DNA of 64,000 nt, taken from the NCBI GenBank assembly GCA_964551985.1, contig CAZKFG010000001.1:70343-134342 (forward strand), read 5' to 3'. The notes beneath the pieces were generated by a model. The model saw only the letters and a program-made list of their open reading frames with translations. It was not told the origin of the DNA and made no database searches. A program made the translations under genes and the position numbers. This stretch comes from CAZKFG01 sp964551985. Lineage in GTDB: Bacteria > Bacillota > Negativicutes > Acidaminococcales > JAISLQ01. Shown in pieces: positions 26,718-35,102 of the stretch (positions are counted from its first letter, which is position 1; each line of letters opens with the position of its first letter).

Positions 26718-28127
26718 TTATTCTCCGTTGAAAAATTCTAAGTACAACCAACTATCATTATAAAGTTTTTTAACATCCCTGTGCGCACAACGCACTCCAC
26801 AAATCCACAATATACCTTCTTTATCTAATACTAAAGGAATATCATCACGTTTATCAAAAGGAATTTTACTGTCAATAAAAAATTCTTTTAGTTTTTTATG
26901 CTTACCGCCCATACCTGAAGGACAAAAAACATCTCCGGCTAATCTTGTACGAACGATTAAAAATTCTTGCGCTATCTCTATTGGGAAAACAGCTATACTA
27001 TGTTGCCGCACTTTAGGTTTAGCTCCACGAAAAATTGAAGCTCTAATTATTTTTTTGTTAGGCAAAACTACTTTACCTGGGATACTAAGCTTATATTCAC
27101 CAAAAACGACCTTTTCGTCTTTTTTAAATTGGTGTTTTGAAAAAATCAAATTAGAATAATCTTTTTTTACATACAGCTTATTTGGCAAAACTATTTGTGT
27201 ATTTAGGTTACCATTACAAATCAATTTTAACACATCTGCTACATGTTTTGAACTAAAATATGCTCTTTCATCTTGAGTAGCCAAAGTTTTCATTGTCAAT
27301 AGAATAATTCTGCTCAACAAACTAGATGATATCTTTCCTAACTTTTCCAACGGGAAAATTATATCGCCATTTTTCCTTTGCGCCAAATTTAAAAACGATT
27401 CTTGCGCTAAGCCCTTCAAAAAAGTAGCATCTTTACTTAACATATCTGCCATATTACAAAGTGAATGAACTATCTGAGGGTTATATTTTTGCAAAACTGG
27501 CATAAGTTCCATTCGCACTTTATTGCGCAAATATTTTTTATCCTGGTTTGTACTATCTACCCGATAAGCAATCTTATTTTGCTTACAAAAATCTTCTATA
27601 ATTTCACGCTCTGCAAACAAAAACGGTCTTATAATGTTGTTATTTTTAGCTTTAATCCCTGTAAGTCCATCAAGTAAACTACCACGCAAAATATTCATTA
27701 TTACTGTCTGGGCATTATCTTCTTTGTTATGAGCAACAGCAATTGCTGAACAGTTTTTCTCTCTCGCCACTTCATTTAATACTTTATAGCGTAAAATTCT
27801 TGCGGCTTCTTCTAATGAGAGCTTATTTTCTTTGGCAAAATTCGGCACATTGATTTCTTTTATACAAAAATCAATTCCCCTAATTCGACAAAAATTTCCT
27901 ATCCACAAAGCGTCATCTTTAGCTTCTGTGCCTCTGATATTATGATTAACGTGGCAAACGGCAATTTCATACTTTAAAGAATGTGCCAGAAGTTTTAATA
28001 CCTCTAAAAGAGCAACGGAGTCCGCTCCACCAGAGCAAGCAATTAATACACGCTCACCTGGAGTAATTAAAGAATTGTCTTCAATATAGTTTTTTGTTCT
28101 TGTAATCAAAAAATCTTTGCGTTCCAA
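26718..28127 (-). CDS. tilS: tRNA(Ile)-lysidine synthase TilS
   Basis: A 469-residue enzyme that converts C34 of tRNA-Ile(CAU) to lysidine, changing both codon and amino acid identity. PP-loop ATP motif ACSGGADSVALLEV (about 29-42), then CHVNHNIRG and AVAHNKEDNAQT, and the C-terminal TilS domain ending in LWICGVRCAHRDVKKL. The start is a TTG after GGAGG. A 79-base gap holding a terminator separates it from the S1 gene upstream. Confidence 0.96.
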   Translation of the reverse strand: MERKDFLITRTKNYIEDNSLITPGERVLIACSGGADSVALLEVLKLLAHSLKYEIAVCHVNHNIRGTEAKDDALWIGNFCRIRGIDFCIKEINVPNFAKENKLSLEEAARILRYKVLNEVAREKNCSAIAVAHNKEDNAQTVIMNILRGSLLDGLTGIKAKNNNIIRPFLFAEREIIEDFCKQNKIAYRVDSTNQDKKYLRNKVRMELMPVLQKYNPQIVHSLCNMADMLSKDATFLKGLAQESFLNLAQRKNGDIIFPLEKLGKISSSLLSRIILLTMKTLATQDERAYFSSKHVADVLKLICNGNLNTQIVLPNKLYVKKDYSNLIFSKHQFKKDEKVVFGEYKLSIPGKVVLPNKKIIRASIFRGAKPKVRQHSIAVFPIEIAQEFLIVRTRLAGDVFCPSGMGGKHKKLKEFFIDSKIPFDKRDDIPLVLDKEGILWICGVRCAHRDVKKLYNDSWLYLEFFNGE

Positions 28128-28150
28128 ATTGCCTCCATATTACAATAGCA

Positions 28151-28177
28151 AAAAAAGCATTCTGCGGAATGCTTTTA
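28151..28177 (-). terminator. Terminator after the S1-domain gene
   Basis: Stem AAAAGCATTC / GAATGCTTTT with loop TGCG and a T-run on the minus strand. Lies between the S1-domain gene and tilS. Confidence 0.85.
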
Positions 28178-28206
28178 AATGTAACAAAAATAAAACATAG
28201 CTATTA

Positions 28207-28656
28207 TCAACCATTTCTACGACTGGCACCACGACCGCCGCGCTTGGATTCTGTATTTTTTTTCAAATCGGTCAGTCTATCATCACTATCTTTTAAAAAC
28301 CTACTTATCTTGTCTTCAAAAGACGGAGCTGGATAAGATGGTTTTAAAACAGGTTTTGGCGCTGCCTGTCTAAAATATGGTCTTTCTTCATTATTAACAG
28401 CCGGTTTAGGAGGATTCGCCTCTATTATCAACTGTTTAATTGATAAACCAATTTTACCACGATTATCAATTGACAGAATCTTAACTTTAACCTTCTCACG
28501 CTCTTTTAAAAAGTCATTTACGTTTTTCACATAGACATTAGAAACCTCAGAGATATGAATTAAACCCACCTTGTTATCAGGCAAATCAACAAAAGCTCCG
28601 AAATTTGTAATGCCAGCAACAACGCCTTCTACTACGGCACCTACTTCTAAAGACAT
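28207..28656 (-). CDS. yabR: S1 RNA-binding domain protein (YabR/GSP13-like)
   Basis: A 149-residue protein with one S1 domain (about 1-72: GAVVEGVVAGITNFGAFVDLP, IHISEVS, KILSIDNRGKIGLSIKQ) and a low-complexity Pro/Lys/Arg tail ending RGGRGASRRNG, probably an RNA- or ribosome-contacting extension. The Bacillus relatives YabR and YugI/GSP13 bind the small ribosomal subunit; a role in ribosome hibernation or cold stress is known for that group but not shown for this protein. Lies between divIC and tilS, as in Bacillus. It has a strong AAGGAGG site. Confidence 0.92.
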   Translation of the reverse strand: MSLEVGAVVEGVVAGITNFGAFVDLPDNKVGLIHISEVSNVYVKNVNDFLKEREKVKVKILSIDNRGKIGLSIKQLIIEANPPKPAVNNEERPYFRQAAPKPVLKPSYPAPSFEDKISRFLKDSDDRLTDLKKNTESKRGGRGASRRNG

Positions 28657-28744
28657 TTAAACGATAATCCTCCTTAAGAGTTAAACTTACAAAGTAATTA
28701 TAACCTTGACAATTTTCTTTTGTCAACAAAACTTGCCTAATTAA

Positions 28745-29017
28745 TTATTTTACTGTAACAGGTATCTCCATTGTTTTTACCATATTATAATCTTCACGTG
28801 CAACTTTTTCTATATACTTTGGATCATTTACCATTTTTTGTTCTTCTTTTAGTGCCTCGTGTCTCTTTTCAAGCTCAGTTATATTACTTTTTGTAGCGTT
28901 TATCTGTTGGTTGATTTGGTATATCTTGATTTCTTGCTGGACAATCCTAAACGCAAAAAATAAAAATAAAACCATAAATATAAGCTTAAACATATTTATT
29001 TTTTTACGTTTACGCAT
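28745..29017 (-). CDS. divIC: Septum formation initiator DivIC/FtsB-like
   Basis: A 90-residue single-pass membrane protein of the division site. A Lys/Arg-rich head, one membrane helix (about 8-26) and an extracytoplasmic coiled coil (about 30-65) match FtsB/DivIC, which link FtsL and DivIB/FtsQ to septal synthesis. The tail YIEKVAREDYNMVKT is the conserved FtsB/DivIC motif. It lies between the pst cassette and yabR. Confidence 0.92.
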   Translation of the reverse strand: MRKRKKINMFKLIFMVLFLFFAFRIVQQEIKIYQINQQINATKSNITELEKRHEALKEEQKMVNDPKYIEKVAREDYNMVKTMEIPVTVK

Positions 29018-29081
29018 AAAATCACCACAAATCTTTTCTTTTCATTATACCATTGAAAAAAACTTTTTTTCAACGTTTTTC

Positions 29082-29951
29082 TCAGTTCAAACCTGCGTGT
29101 TTTTTACTTAACTTCATCAAAAAAACAAATATTGTATTCATTATCAAAACAAGAATAACCAAAAGCGCCGCACTACCATTAGCTATTTGTATATAATCAG
29201 GCACAAGACCAACTGACATTACATACCACATATGTACTGCTAAAGTCTCACCCGAAGCAAACAAATCAAAATCACCCATAAAGCGCGATACAGTCGTTCC
29301 GGCAGTAAAAATAAGTATTGCACTTTCTCCGACCGCCCTACCACAAGTGAGCATAAGTCCTGTAATTATTCCAGGCAAAGCTGCAGGAAGAACAACATTT
29401 TTTATAGTCTGCCATTTTGTTGCACCAAGTGCCAAACTTGCCTCACGATATGTTTGTGGAACTTGCCTTAAACTTTGCTCTGTAACCGTAACTAAAAGTG
29501 GTAAATTAAGCAATACTAGTGCCAAAGCACCACCTATTATGCTAAAACCAAAGCGCAAAAAGTTAATAAAAATAATCATACCAAAAAGTCCTAAAACGAT
29601 AGAAGGCACTGACGACAAGCAAGCTATACAAGTTCTAATGGTATTTGTCAAAAAGTTGTTTTTAGCATACTCATTTAAGTAAACAGCCGCACCCACTGCA
29701 ATAGGCACAGATACCAGCATTGATATAGTCAAAATATAAAGGGTATTAAACAGCTGAGCACCAACCCCACCACCTGCCTTATTATCTTTAGATGCACCAA
29801 AAATAAAATCAAAAGACAATACAGGTAAGCCTTTATATAAAATATATCCTAAAAATAAAAACAGTATTAAAAGTAGCAAAAAACCAACTGCCCAGAAAAA
29901 GCCCATAGCTATTTTGTTATGCAATTTGTTCTTTTGTGCAAAACTATCCAT
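29082..29951 (-). CDS. pstA: Phosphate ABC transporter permease PstA
   Basis: A 289-residue permease of the high-affinity phosphate importer, six membrane helices. It contains the MetI-type coupling loop near YREASLALGATKWQTIKNVVLPAALPG, split around 170-195, and the PstA-type GESAILIFTAGTTVSRF stretch. The ATG at 29951 is preferred: it sits one base after the pstC stop and has AAGGAAGG upstream. A longer start would overlap pstC by 23 bases. Last gene of the cassette. Confidence 0.96.
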   Translation of the reverse strand: MDSFAQKNKLHNKIAMGFFWAVGFLLLLILFLFLGYILYKGLPVLSFDFIFGASKDNKAGGGVGAQLFNTLYILTISMLVSVPIAVGAAVYLNEYAKNNFLTNTIRTCIACLSSVPSIVLGLFGMIIFINFLRFGFSIIGGALALVLLNLPLLVTVTEQSLRQVPQTYREASLALGATKWQTIKNVVLPAALPGIITGLMLTCGRAVGESAILIFTAGTTVSRFMGDFDLFASGETLAVHMWYVMSVGLVPDYIQIANGSAALLVILVLIMNTIFVFLMKLSKKHAGLN

Positions 29952-29952
29952 A

Positions 29953-30852
29953 TCAAACAGCCTTCCTTGCTGCAATTTTTTTGACGAGAATAATCATTAA
30001 AAGGCAAACTAACAATAAAACAAATGCCATTAAAAAAAGCGAATTGCTCCATGCAGAACCAAAAGGAGTATTACCCATCTCAATTACTATCTCACTAGGC
30101 AAAGTGCTTGTCGGGGAAAACAAAGAATTTGCAATTTTCGGAGCGTTGCCAATAACCATCTGTACTGCCATTGTCTCGCCAATAGCCCTTGTCATACCCA
30201 AAATTATCGCCGTAATAATACCATTCGATGCCGCAGGCAATGTTATATGCCAAATTGTTTGCCAGTAAGTTGCCCCCATAGCTAAAGAACCTTCTTCAAG
30301 TGGTTTAGGAACGGCTTTGATAGCATCTTCGCAGATACTTATAACTGTCGGCAAAATCATAATACTTAAAATAAATGCCGCTGTAAAAATACCAAAACCA
30401 CTAGGAACACCAAAAAATTCTCTAACAAAAGGCACAATAACTGTAAGACCAATATATCCATACACAACAGAAGGTATTGCCATATAAAGACTAATCGCTG
30501 GCTTCATAAAAGCATAAAGTTTTGCTGGCGCAATTTTCGTCATAAAAACAGCACCAGCAATACCTAATGGACCGCCGATTAAAATTGCCAGTAATGTAAC
30601 AAAAAAGCTTCCCGAAATAAAGCTCAAAGCACCAAATTTATCGGCAAATGGATTCCATTTAGAACTAAAGAAAAATTCAGATGGATTAACCTCCAAAAAA
30701 GTCTGCAATCCTTGCTGCCCGATAAAAACAAATACAGCAAAAACTGCAATTGCCATAAATAAAGCGCAAGCAACAAAGCAATTTTTTGCTACCCTATCAA
30801 AAAATTGCCTACTAGCATCATATTTTAATGTCTTTTGCTCATCAACATTCAT
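29953..30852 (-). CDS. pstC: Phosphate ABC transporter permease PstC
   Basis: A 299-residue permease with six membrane helices, partner of PstA. Family motifs: AGAVFMTKIAP after helix 2, ILPTVISICEDAIKAVPKPLEEGSLAMGATYWQTI (in parts about 203-237), and TRAIGETMAVQMVIGNA near 255. The cytosolic N-terminus before the first helix is ~23 residues. It lies 18 bases after pstS, and its stop overlaps the ribosome binding site of pstA. Confidence 0.96.
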   Translation of the reverse strand: MNVDEQKTLKYDASRQFFDRVAKNCFVACALFMAIAVFAVFVFIGQQGLQTFLEVNPSEFFFSSKWNPFADKFGALSFISGSFFVTLLAILIGGPLGIAGAVFMTKIAPAKLYAFMKPAISLYMAIPSVVYGYIGLTVIVPFVREFFGVPSGFGIFTAAFILSIMILPTVISICEDAIKAVPKPLEEGSLAMGATYWQTIWHITLPAASNGIITAIILGMTRAIGETMAVQMVIGNAPKIANSLFSPTSTLPSEIVIEMGNTPFGSAWSNSLFLMAFVLLLVCLLMIILVKKIAARKAV

Positions 30853-30870
30853 AAATATAGAGTTTCCTCG

Positions 30871-31719
30871 TTAATATTTTATTTTATCCATAGGAATAAA
30901 AGAATTATCCTGCACATATTGTTTTTGAAATTCATCACTTTTAACAAAATCAATAAACGCCTTTACAGCCCCTTTAGGCTCGCCTTTTGTGTACATTCTA
31001 CCTAAAGCATAAATAGGATATTTACCATTTTGCACATTGTCAATACTATATTTTTCTCCATTATAGCTCAAAACCTTAATAGCTGGGCTGGCATAAGCAG
31101 CATCAACATAACCAATAGCGCCTGGAGTTGTCGCAACAGCAGTTCTTAGCGCACCATTAGAATCTTGTATAATCTGCTCGTCTGTAAAGCTCTCTGCGTC
31201 CATAACTTTTTGTTCTATAGTAATGCGTGAACCTGAACTAAGAGATCTACCGATAACAATAATTTTTTGGTCTTTACCGCCAACTTGATTCCAATTTGTT
31301 ATCTTACCTGTAAAAATATCCTTATACTGCTGTTTTGTCAAGCTGTCTACTGTAACATCTTTATTTGCAATAAAAATAAACGGGATACCGACAAAAACAT
31401 GTTCGACAAGACCTTTGTTTTGCAAAGACTTTTGCAAAGCAACATCAGAATTTCCTATATCGACATATCCTGATATCACCTGATTTTGACCAGTAAATGA
31501 ACCACCTGCTGAAATATTTAAGGTTATCTTCGCATATTTTTTATAAAAATCTTCTTGCCCTGCCTTTAAAAGTGGCAGTAATGCTGATGAGCCTGAGGCT
31601 GTAACTTTTCCTGATAACTCACCTGTATTTTGGGCTTTGTCTTTACAGGCAGTAAGAAAGATAAGCACCATAATACAAACAACTAACAAAAAAACTTTTG
31701 CTAAGTTAAATTTTTTCAC
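30871..31719 (-). CDS. pstS: Phosphate-binding lipoprotein PstS
   Basis: A 282-residue phosphate-binding lipoprotein, with lipobox FLTAC near residue 23-27. The binding-site elements are TASGSSALLPLL, SAGGSFTGQNQV, DIGNSDVAL and RSLSSGSRI, the Ser/Thr/Asp/Arg set that grips phosphate in PstS. The GTG at 31719 with AAAGG upstream is chosen over the GTG three codons earlier, which overlaps that site. Unusually it is third in the cassette, after pstB and phoU. Confidence 0.95.
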   Translation of the reverse strand: MKKFNLAKVFLLVVCIMVLIFLTACKDKAQNTGELSGKVTASGSSALLPLLKAGQEDFYKKYAKITLNISAGGSFTGQNQVISGYVDIGNSDVALQKSLQNKGLVEHVFVGIPFIFIANKDVTVDSLTKQQYKDIFTGKITNWNQVGGKDQKIIVIGRSLSSGSRITIEQKVMDAESFTDEQIIQDSNGALRTAVATTPGAIGYVDAAYASPAIKVLSYNGEKYSIDNVQNGKYPIYALGRMYTKGEPKGAVKAFIDFVKSDEFQKQYVQDNSFIPMDKIKY

Positions 31720-31730
31720 TACAATCACCT

Positions 31731-32375
31731 TTAATCAAGTCTTTGTCCAGTAACCAAGTATGCCACACTTTCAGCAATATTTTTCGCATGATCGCCTATG
31801 CGTTCTAAACATCTTGTAATATAAAGCAATTGACTTGCTTGGTTGATAGTTGAACTATCTGCAATCATAAATTCCAATAACTCTCTTAATAGATAATCGC
31901 ATAAATCATCAACCTCGTCATCCGCCTGACATACAGATTTTGCAAGCTCTACATCCATTTGCACATAAGCATTTAGAGCATTTGTCAACATTATTCTCGC
32001 TAAATTTGCCATTTTGGGAATATCAACAAGTTTTTTCATCAAAGGCTGAGTCCCAATTTCCAAAGTCACCTCAGCAATATTTTTTGCATGATCACCTATT
32101 CTCTCTAAGTCAATAGTTATTTTAAGTGCAGTACTTAAAATACGCAAATCTTTTGCCATGGGCTGTTGAAGTGCTATTAGCATCAAACTTTTATCTTCTA
32201 TTTCCAGTTGAAGGGCATCAATCTTTTTATCTTCTGCAATAACATTTTTCGCCGTTTCTAAATCTTGTCCTGCCAAAGATACAATTGCTCTTTCAAGGGC
32301 AACATCCACCATATTTCCCATTGTCATTAAGTCTTGTTGCAATTGTTTTAAGCTGTTTTCAAAATTTTGTCTCAT
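31731..32375 (-). CDS. phoU: Phosphate signalling protein PhoU
   Basis: A 214-residue all-helical protein built of two three-helix repeats, each with the E/D-x-x-x-D metal motif region (LERIGDHAKNIAEV near 90-103 and CLERIGDHAKNIAESV near 188-203). PhoU dampens Pst uptake and, with PhoR, the Pho response. Its ATG overlaps the pstB stop in a TGATG junction. In most bacteria phoU ends the pst operon; here it is second. Confidence 0.97.
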   Translation of the reverse strand: MRQNFENSLKQLQQDLMTMGNMVDVALERAIVSLAGQDLETAKNVIAEDKKIDALQLEIEDKSLMLIALQQPMAKDLRILSTALKITIDLERIGDHAKNIAEVTLEIGTQPLMKKLVDIPKMANLARIMLTNALNAYVQMDVELAKSVCQADDEVDDLCDYLLRELLEFMIADSSTINQASQLLYITRCLERIGDHAKNIAESVAYLVTGQRLD

Positions 32376-33133
32376 CAGCCAAACCTCCCGCTTATATAAT
32401 CTTCTGTCCTCTTATCTGTTGGTTGAATAAATAGTTGAGTTGTCTTTTGATGTTCTATCATCTCGCCATTTAAAAAAAAGGCTGTATAATCTGACACCCT
32501 TGCCGCTTGCTGCATATTGTGCGTAACAATGACAATAGTATATTCTGTCTTTAAGTTTTCTATCAGTTCTTCTACCTTCATAGTTGAAATCGGGTCAAGT
32601 GCTGAACACGGCTCATCCATCAACAAAACCTCTGGATCAACTGCCAAAAGTCTAGCTATACAAAGCCTTTGCTGCTGTCCACCTGACATACCCATAGCAG
32701 AACTATAAAGCCTATCTTTTACTTCATCCCAAAGTGCTGAACCTTTTAAACTTTTTTCCACAATCTCATCGAGATCTTTTTTTGTTGGGTTGCCATGAAT
32801 TCTAGGACCGTAAGCAATATTATCATAAATACTCATAGGAAAAGGATTTGGTCTTTGAAAAACCATACCTACACGCTTTCTCAAATTTACAATATCCATA
32901 CTGTTAGAGTAAATATCCTGACCATCAATTAGAATTTGACCAGTAATTTTGACATTTTCTATCAAATCATTCATGCGATTTAAAGTTTTCAAAAAAGTTG
33001 ATTTTCCGCAACCACTAGGTCCAATCAAAGCGACAACAGATTTGGGTAAAACATTTAAGTCTATGCCTTTTAGTGCTTGATTTTCGCCATAATACAACTT
33101 TAGATCATGCACTTTTATTTTCTCTTGAGTCAT
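32375..33133 (-). CDS. pstB: Phosphate ABC transporter ATPase PstB
   Basis: A 252-residue ATPase of the importer. Walker [20 protein letters not shown] (about 38-56, including the PstB-specific NRMND), Q-loop [15 protein letters not shown], signature [16 protein letters not shown] and Walker [14 protein letters not shown]. The ATG at 33133 with GGAGG upstream gives the family start; a TTG four codons earlier overlaps that site. It heads the cassette, with promoter TTAACA-17-TATAGT upstream. Confidence 0.98.
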   Translation of the reverse strand: MTQEKIKVHDLKLYYGENQALKGIDLNVLPKSVVALIGPSGCGKSTFLKTLNRMNDLIENVKITGQILIDGQDIYSNSMDIVNLRKRVGMVFQRPNPFPMSIYDNIAYGPRIHGNPTKKDLDEIVEKSLKGSALWDEVKDRLYSSAMGMSGGQQQRLCIARLLAVDPEVLLMDEPCSALDPISTMKVEELIENLKTEYTIVIVTHNMQQAARVSDYTAFFLNGEMIEHQKTTQLFIQPTDKRTEDYISGRFG

Positions 33134-33169
33134 TTTATCCTCCAACAGTTTACATATACTATCCTTATA

Positions 33170-33198
33170 ACTATAACAAAAAAAATGACTTTTGTTAA
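33170..33198 (-). promoter_or_regulatory. Promoter of the pst cassette
   Basis: TTAACA, 17-base spacer, TATAGT on the minus strand. TTAACA also resembles a Firmicute PhoP half-site, but a second copy at the expected spacing is not clear. Confidence 0.65.
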
Positions 33199-33213
33199 TT
33201 CTTTCATAAAAAT

Positions 33214-33242
33214 AAAAAAGGTCAGTTTAGACTGACCTTTTA
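33214..33242 (-). terminator. Terminator after HU
   Basis: Stem AAAAGGTCAGT / ACTGACCTTTT with a TTAG loop and a T-run on the minus strand; isolates HU from the pst cassette. Confidence 0.88.
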
Positions 33243-33247
33243 AAAAA

Positions 33248-33523
33248 CTATTTTTTTACAGTATCTTTAAAGTCTTTACCAGCTTTAAAAACAGGAACTT
33301 TAGTTGCAGGGATTTGTATTTCTGCACCGGTTTTTGGATTTTTACCTTTGCGAGCTTGCCTTTGCTTACAATCAAATGTTCCAAAACCTATGATTTGTAC
33401 TTTATTTTCTGCGGCAACAGATTCTTTTATGCTATCTACCATAGCATTGACTGCTTTTTCGGCATCCTTTTTAGTAAATCCTGCTTTTTCAGCAACACTT
33501 GCGATAAGTTCTGTTTTATTCAT
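33248..33523 (-). CDS. hup: HU-family DNA-binding protein
   Basis: A 91-residue nucleoid protein that bends DNA as a dimer. Typical HU: MNKTELIASVAEKAGFTKKDAEKAV start, VQIIGFGTFDCKQRQARKG core, and the DNA-binding arm KNPKTGAEIQIPATKVPVFKAGK. Placement beside mazG is usual in Clostridia and Negativicutes. It has its own AGGAGGA site and terminator. Confidence 0.97.
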   Translation of the reverse strand: MNKTELIASVAEKAGFTKKDAEKAVNAMVDSIKESVAAENKVQIIGFGTFDCKQRQARKGKNPKTGAEIQIPATKVPVFKAGKDFKDTVKK

Positions 33524-33644
33524 TCTTTATTCCTCCTAGAATATTTTTATGCTGACAATCATAAATTCAGCATTATTGAAACTGACTTTATTATGTATTC
33601 TATGCTATCGTAAAATATCCTGCTAAATATTGCAAGTTTTTTTA

Positions 33645-35102
33645 TTAAAATAATTCACTCTCTTTAATTTTTGACCTGTTCCAAAACTCATCTAACTGTT
33701 CTAGCGAAAAATCTTTCCACGTCTTTCCAGATTTTTCAACCTGCTTTTCAACATAAGAAAACCTTTGTTTAAAACGCTTATTTGCCATATTTAAAGCAAC
33801 TTCACTGCTAACTTTCAAGTGCCTTGCCAAATTAACTATAGAAAAAATAACATCACCTAACTCATGCTCTATTTCTTTTTTGTCATTTTCTTTTATTGCC
33901 TGACGAAGTTCAACAATTTCTTCCGTTATCTTATCCCAAACAGGACTTATATCCTGCCAGTCAAAACCTACTTTTGCTACTTTTGATTGGATTTTTTGAC
34001 AACAAAGCAGTGCTGGCAAATATCTAGGAATACCGTCTAGTACATTTTTTCTATCTTTGTATTGTTCTTTTTTTATCTTCTCCCAATTATCCAACACTTG
34101 CTGAGAGTTTTCTACAGTAATTTCACCAAAAACATGCGGATGTCTTGTATGCATCTTTTGTACAATTTTATCGACAACGTCTTGCATACTAAACAAGTTG
34201 TTTTCTTCGGCAATGCGAGCGTGGAAAACAACCTGCAAAAGCAAATCGCCAAGTTCATCACAAAGCTCTTGCTCATCTTCATTATCTATAGCATCAATAA
34301 CTTCATAGGCTTCTTCTATTAAATTTTGCCTTAAAGACTTGTGGTCTTGTTCAATGTCCCAAGGACAACCACCTGGTGAGCGCAAAATTTCAATAGTATC
34401 AATAAGAGGATTTAAATTAATATTCCCATTGGGCATTTTGGGAACATACAGACAGGTCAAATGATTAATATCTTTTTGTCTATCCAATTCCAATAAAGGT
34501 ATTTCAATTATTTTTTGCTCAGGTAAGCCTAAATTTTGCAAAAGCACTACTTTATAATCATCGCCATAAATATCCATAAGACTTATTTTGACATCTGATG
34601 CTATTGTTCTGTCATAAATTTGCCCAACTATCATATTTATATTCTTACGGTTTAAGCTATCTTGACCTAAAGCATCAACTATGCAAATGCCATCAATAGG
34701 GTCTATGTTTAGTTCACTAAAAACAATATCCAAAAAGCTAATAGCAGGGAAAACTTTCAAAGGAATATTTTTCTCTTTTGCCTGTTTACGCAGTAGTACA
34801 ACTGTTTTTTCTGCAACTTGCGGACTACCAGGAACAGCATAAACAATTTTTTTATCTTGGGCTTTGTCAAGACAAATATCTACAATTTTTTGGTAAACAC
34901 TTTCAAAATCATCATTTTCATAACAATAATCAAGCGTTATATATTTAATATTATGTTGACTCAAATAATCTACACAAGGATGTTTATATGTTCTTAGTAT
35001 AACTTCATCAGCTTTTTGCATCTCCTCAATTGTCTGCAAGGATATATGTTCATAAGCACCAGGTCCAAGTCCTACAATTGTTATACCATTATTATTTATC
35101 AT
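33645..35102 (-). CDS. mazG: YabN-like fusion: tetrapyrrole methylase + MazG pyrophosphohydrolase
   Basis: A 485-residue fusion. The N-terminal ~225 residues are a SAM-dependent methylase-type domain (IVGLGPGAYEHIS at about 9-21), the rest a MazG nucleoside triphosphate pyrophosphohydrolase with two MazG repeats: GCPWDIEQDHKSLRQNLIEEAYEV and DELGDLLLQVVFHA for the catalytic metal site, then EHELGDVIFSIVNLARHL in the second. MazG cleans up non-canonical NTPs; the methylase half has no proven target. This is YabN of Bacillus, in the same place. Start overlaps the flippase gene by 11 bases. Confidence 0.96.
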   Translation of the reverse strand: MINNNGITIVGLGPGAYEHISLQTIEEMQKADEVILRTYKHPCVDYLSQHNIKYITLDYCYENDDFESVYQKIVDICLDKAQDKKIVYAVPGSPQVAEKTVVLLRKQAKEKNIPLKVFPAISFLDIVFSELNIDPIDGICIVDALGQDSLNRKNINMIVGQIYDRTIASDVKISLMDIYGDDYKVVLLQNLGLPEQKIIEIPLLELDRQKDINHLTCLYVPKMPNGNINLNPLIDTIEILRSPGGCPWDIEQDHKSLRQNLIEEAYEVIDAIDNEDEQELCDELGDLLLQVVFHARIAEENNLFSMQDVVDKIVQKMHTRHPHVFGEITVENSQQVLDNWEKIKKEQYKDRKNVLDGIPRYLPALLCCQKIQSKVAKVGFDWQDISPVWDKITEEIVELRQAIKENDKKEIEHELGDVIFSIVNLARHLKVSSEVALNMANKRFKQRFSYVEKQVEKSGKTWKDFSLEQLDEFWNRSKIKESELF

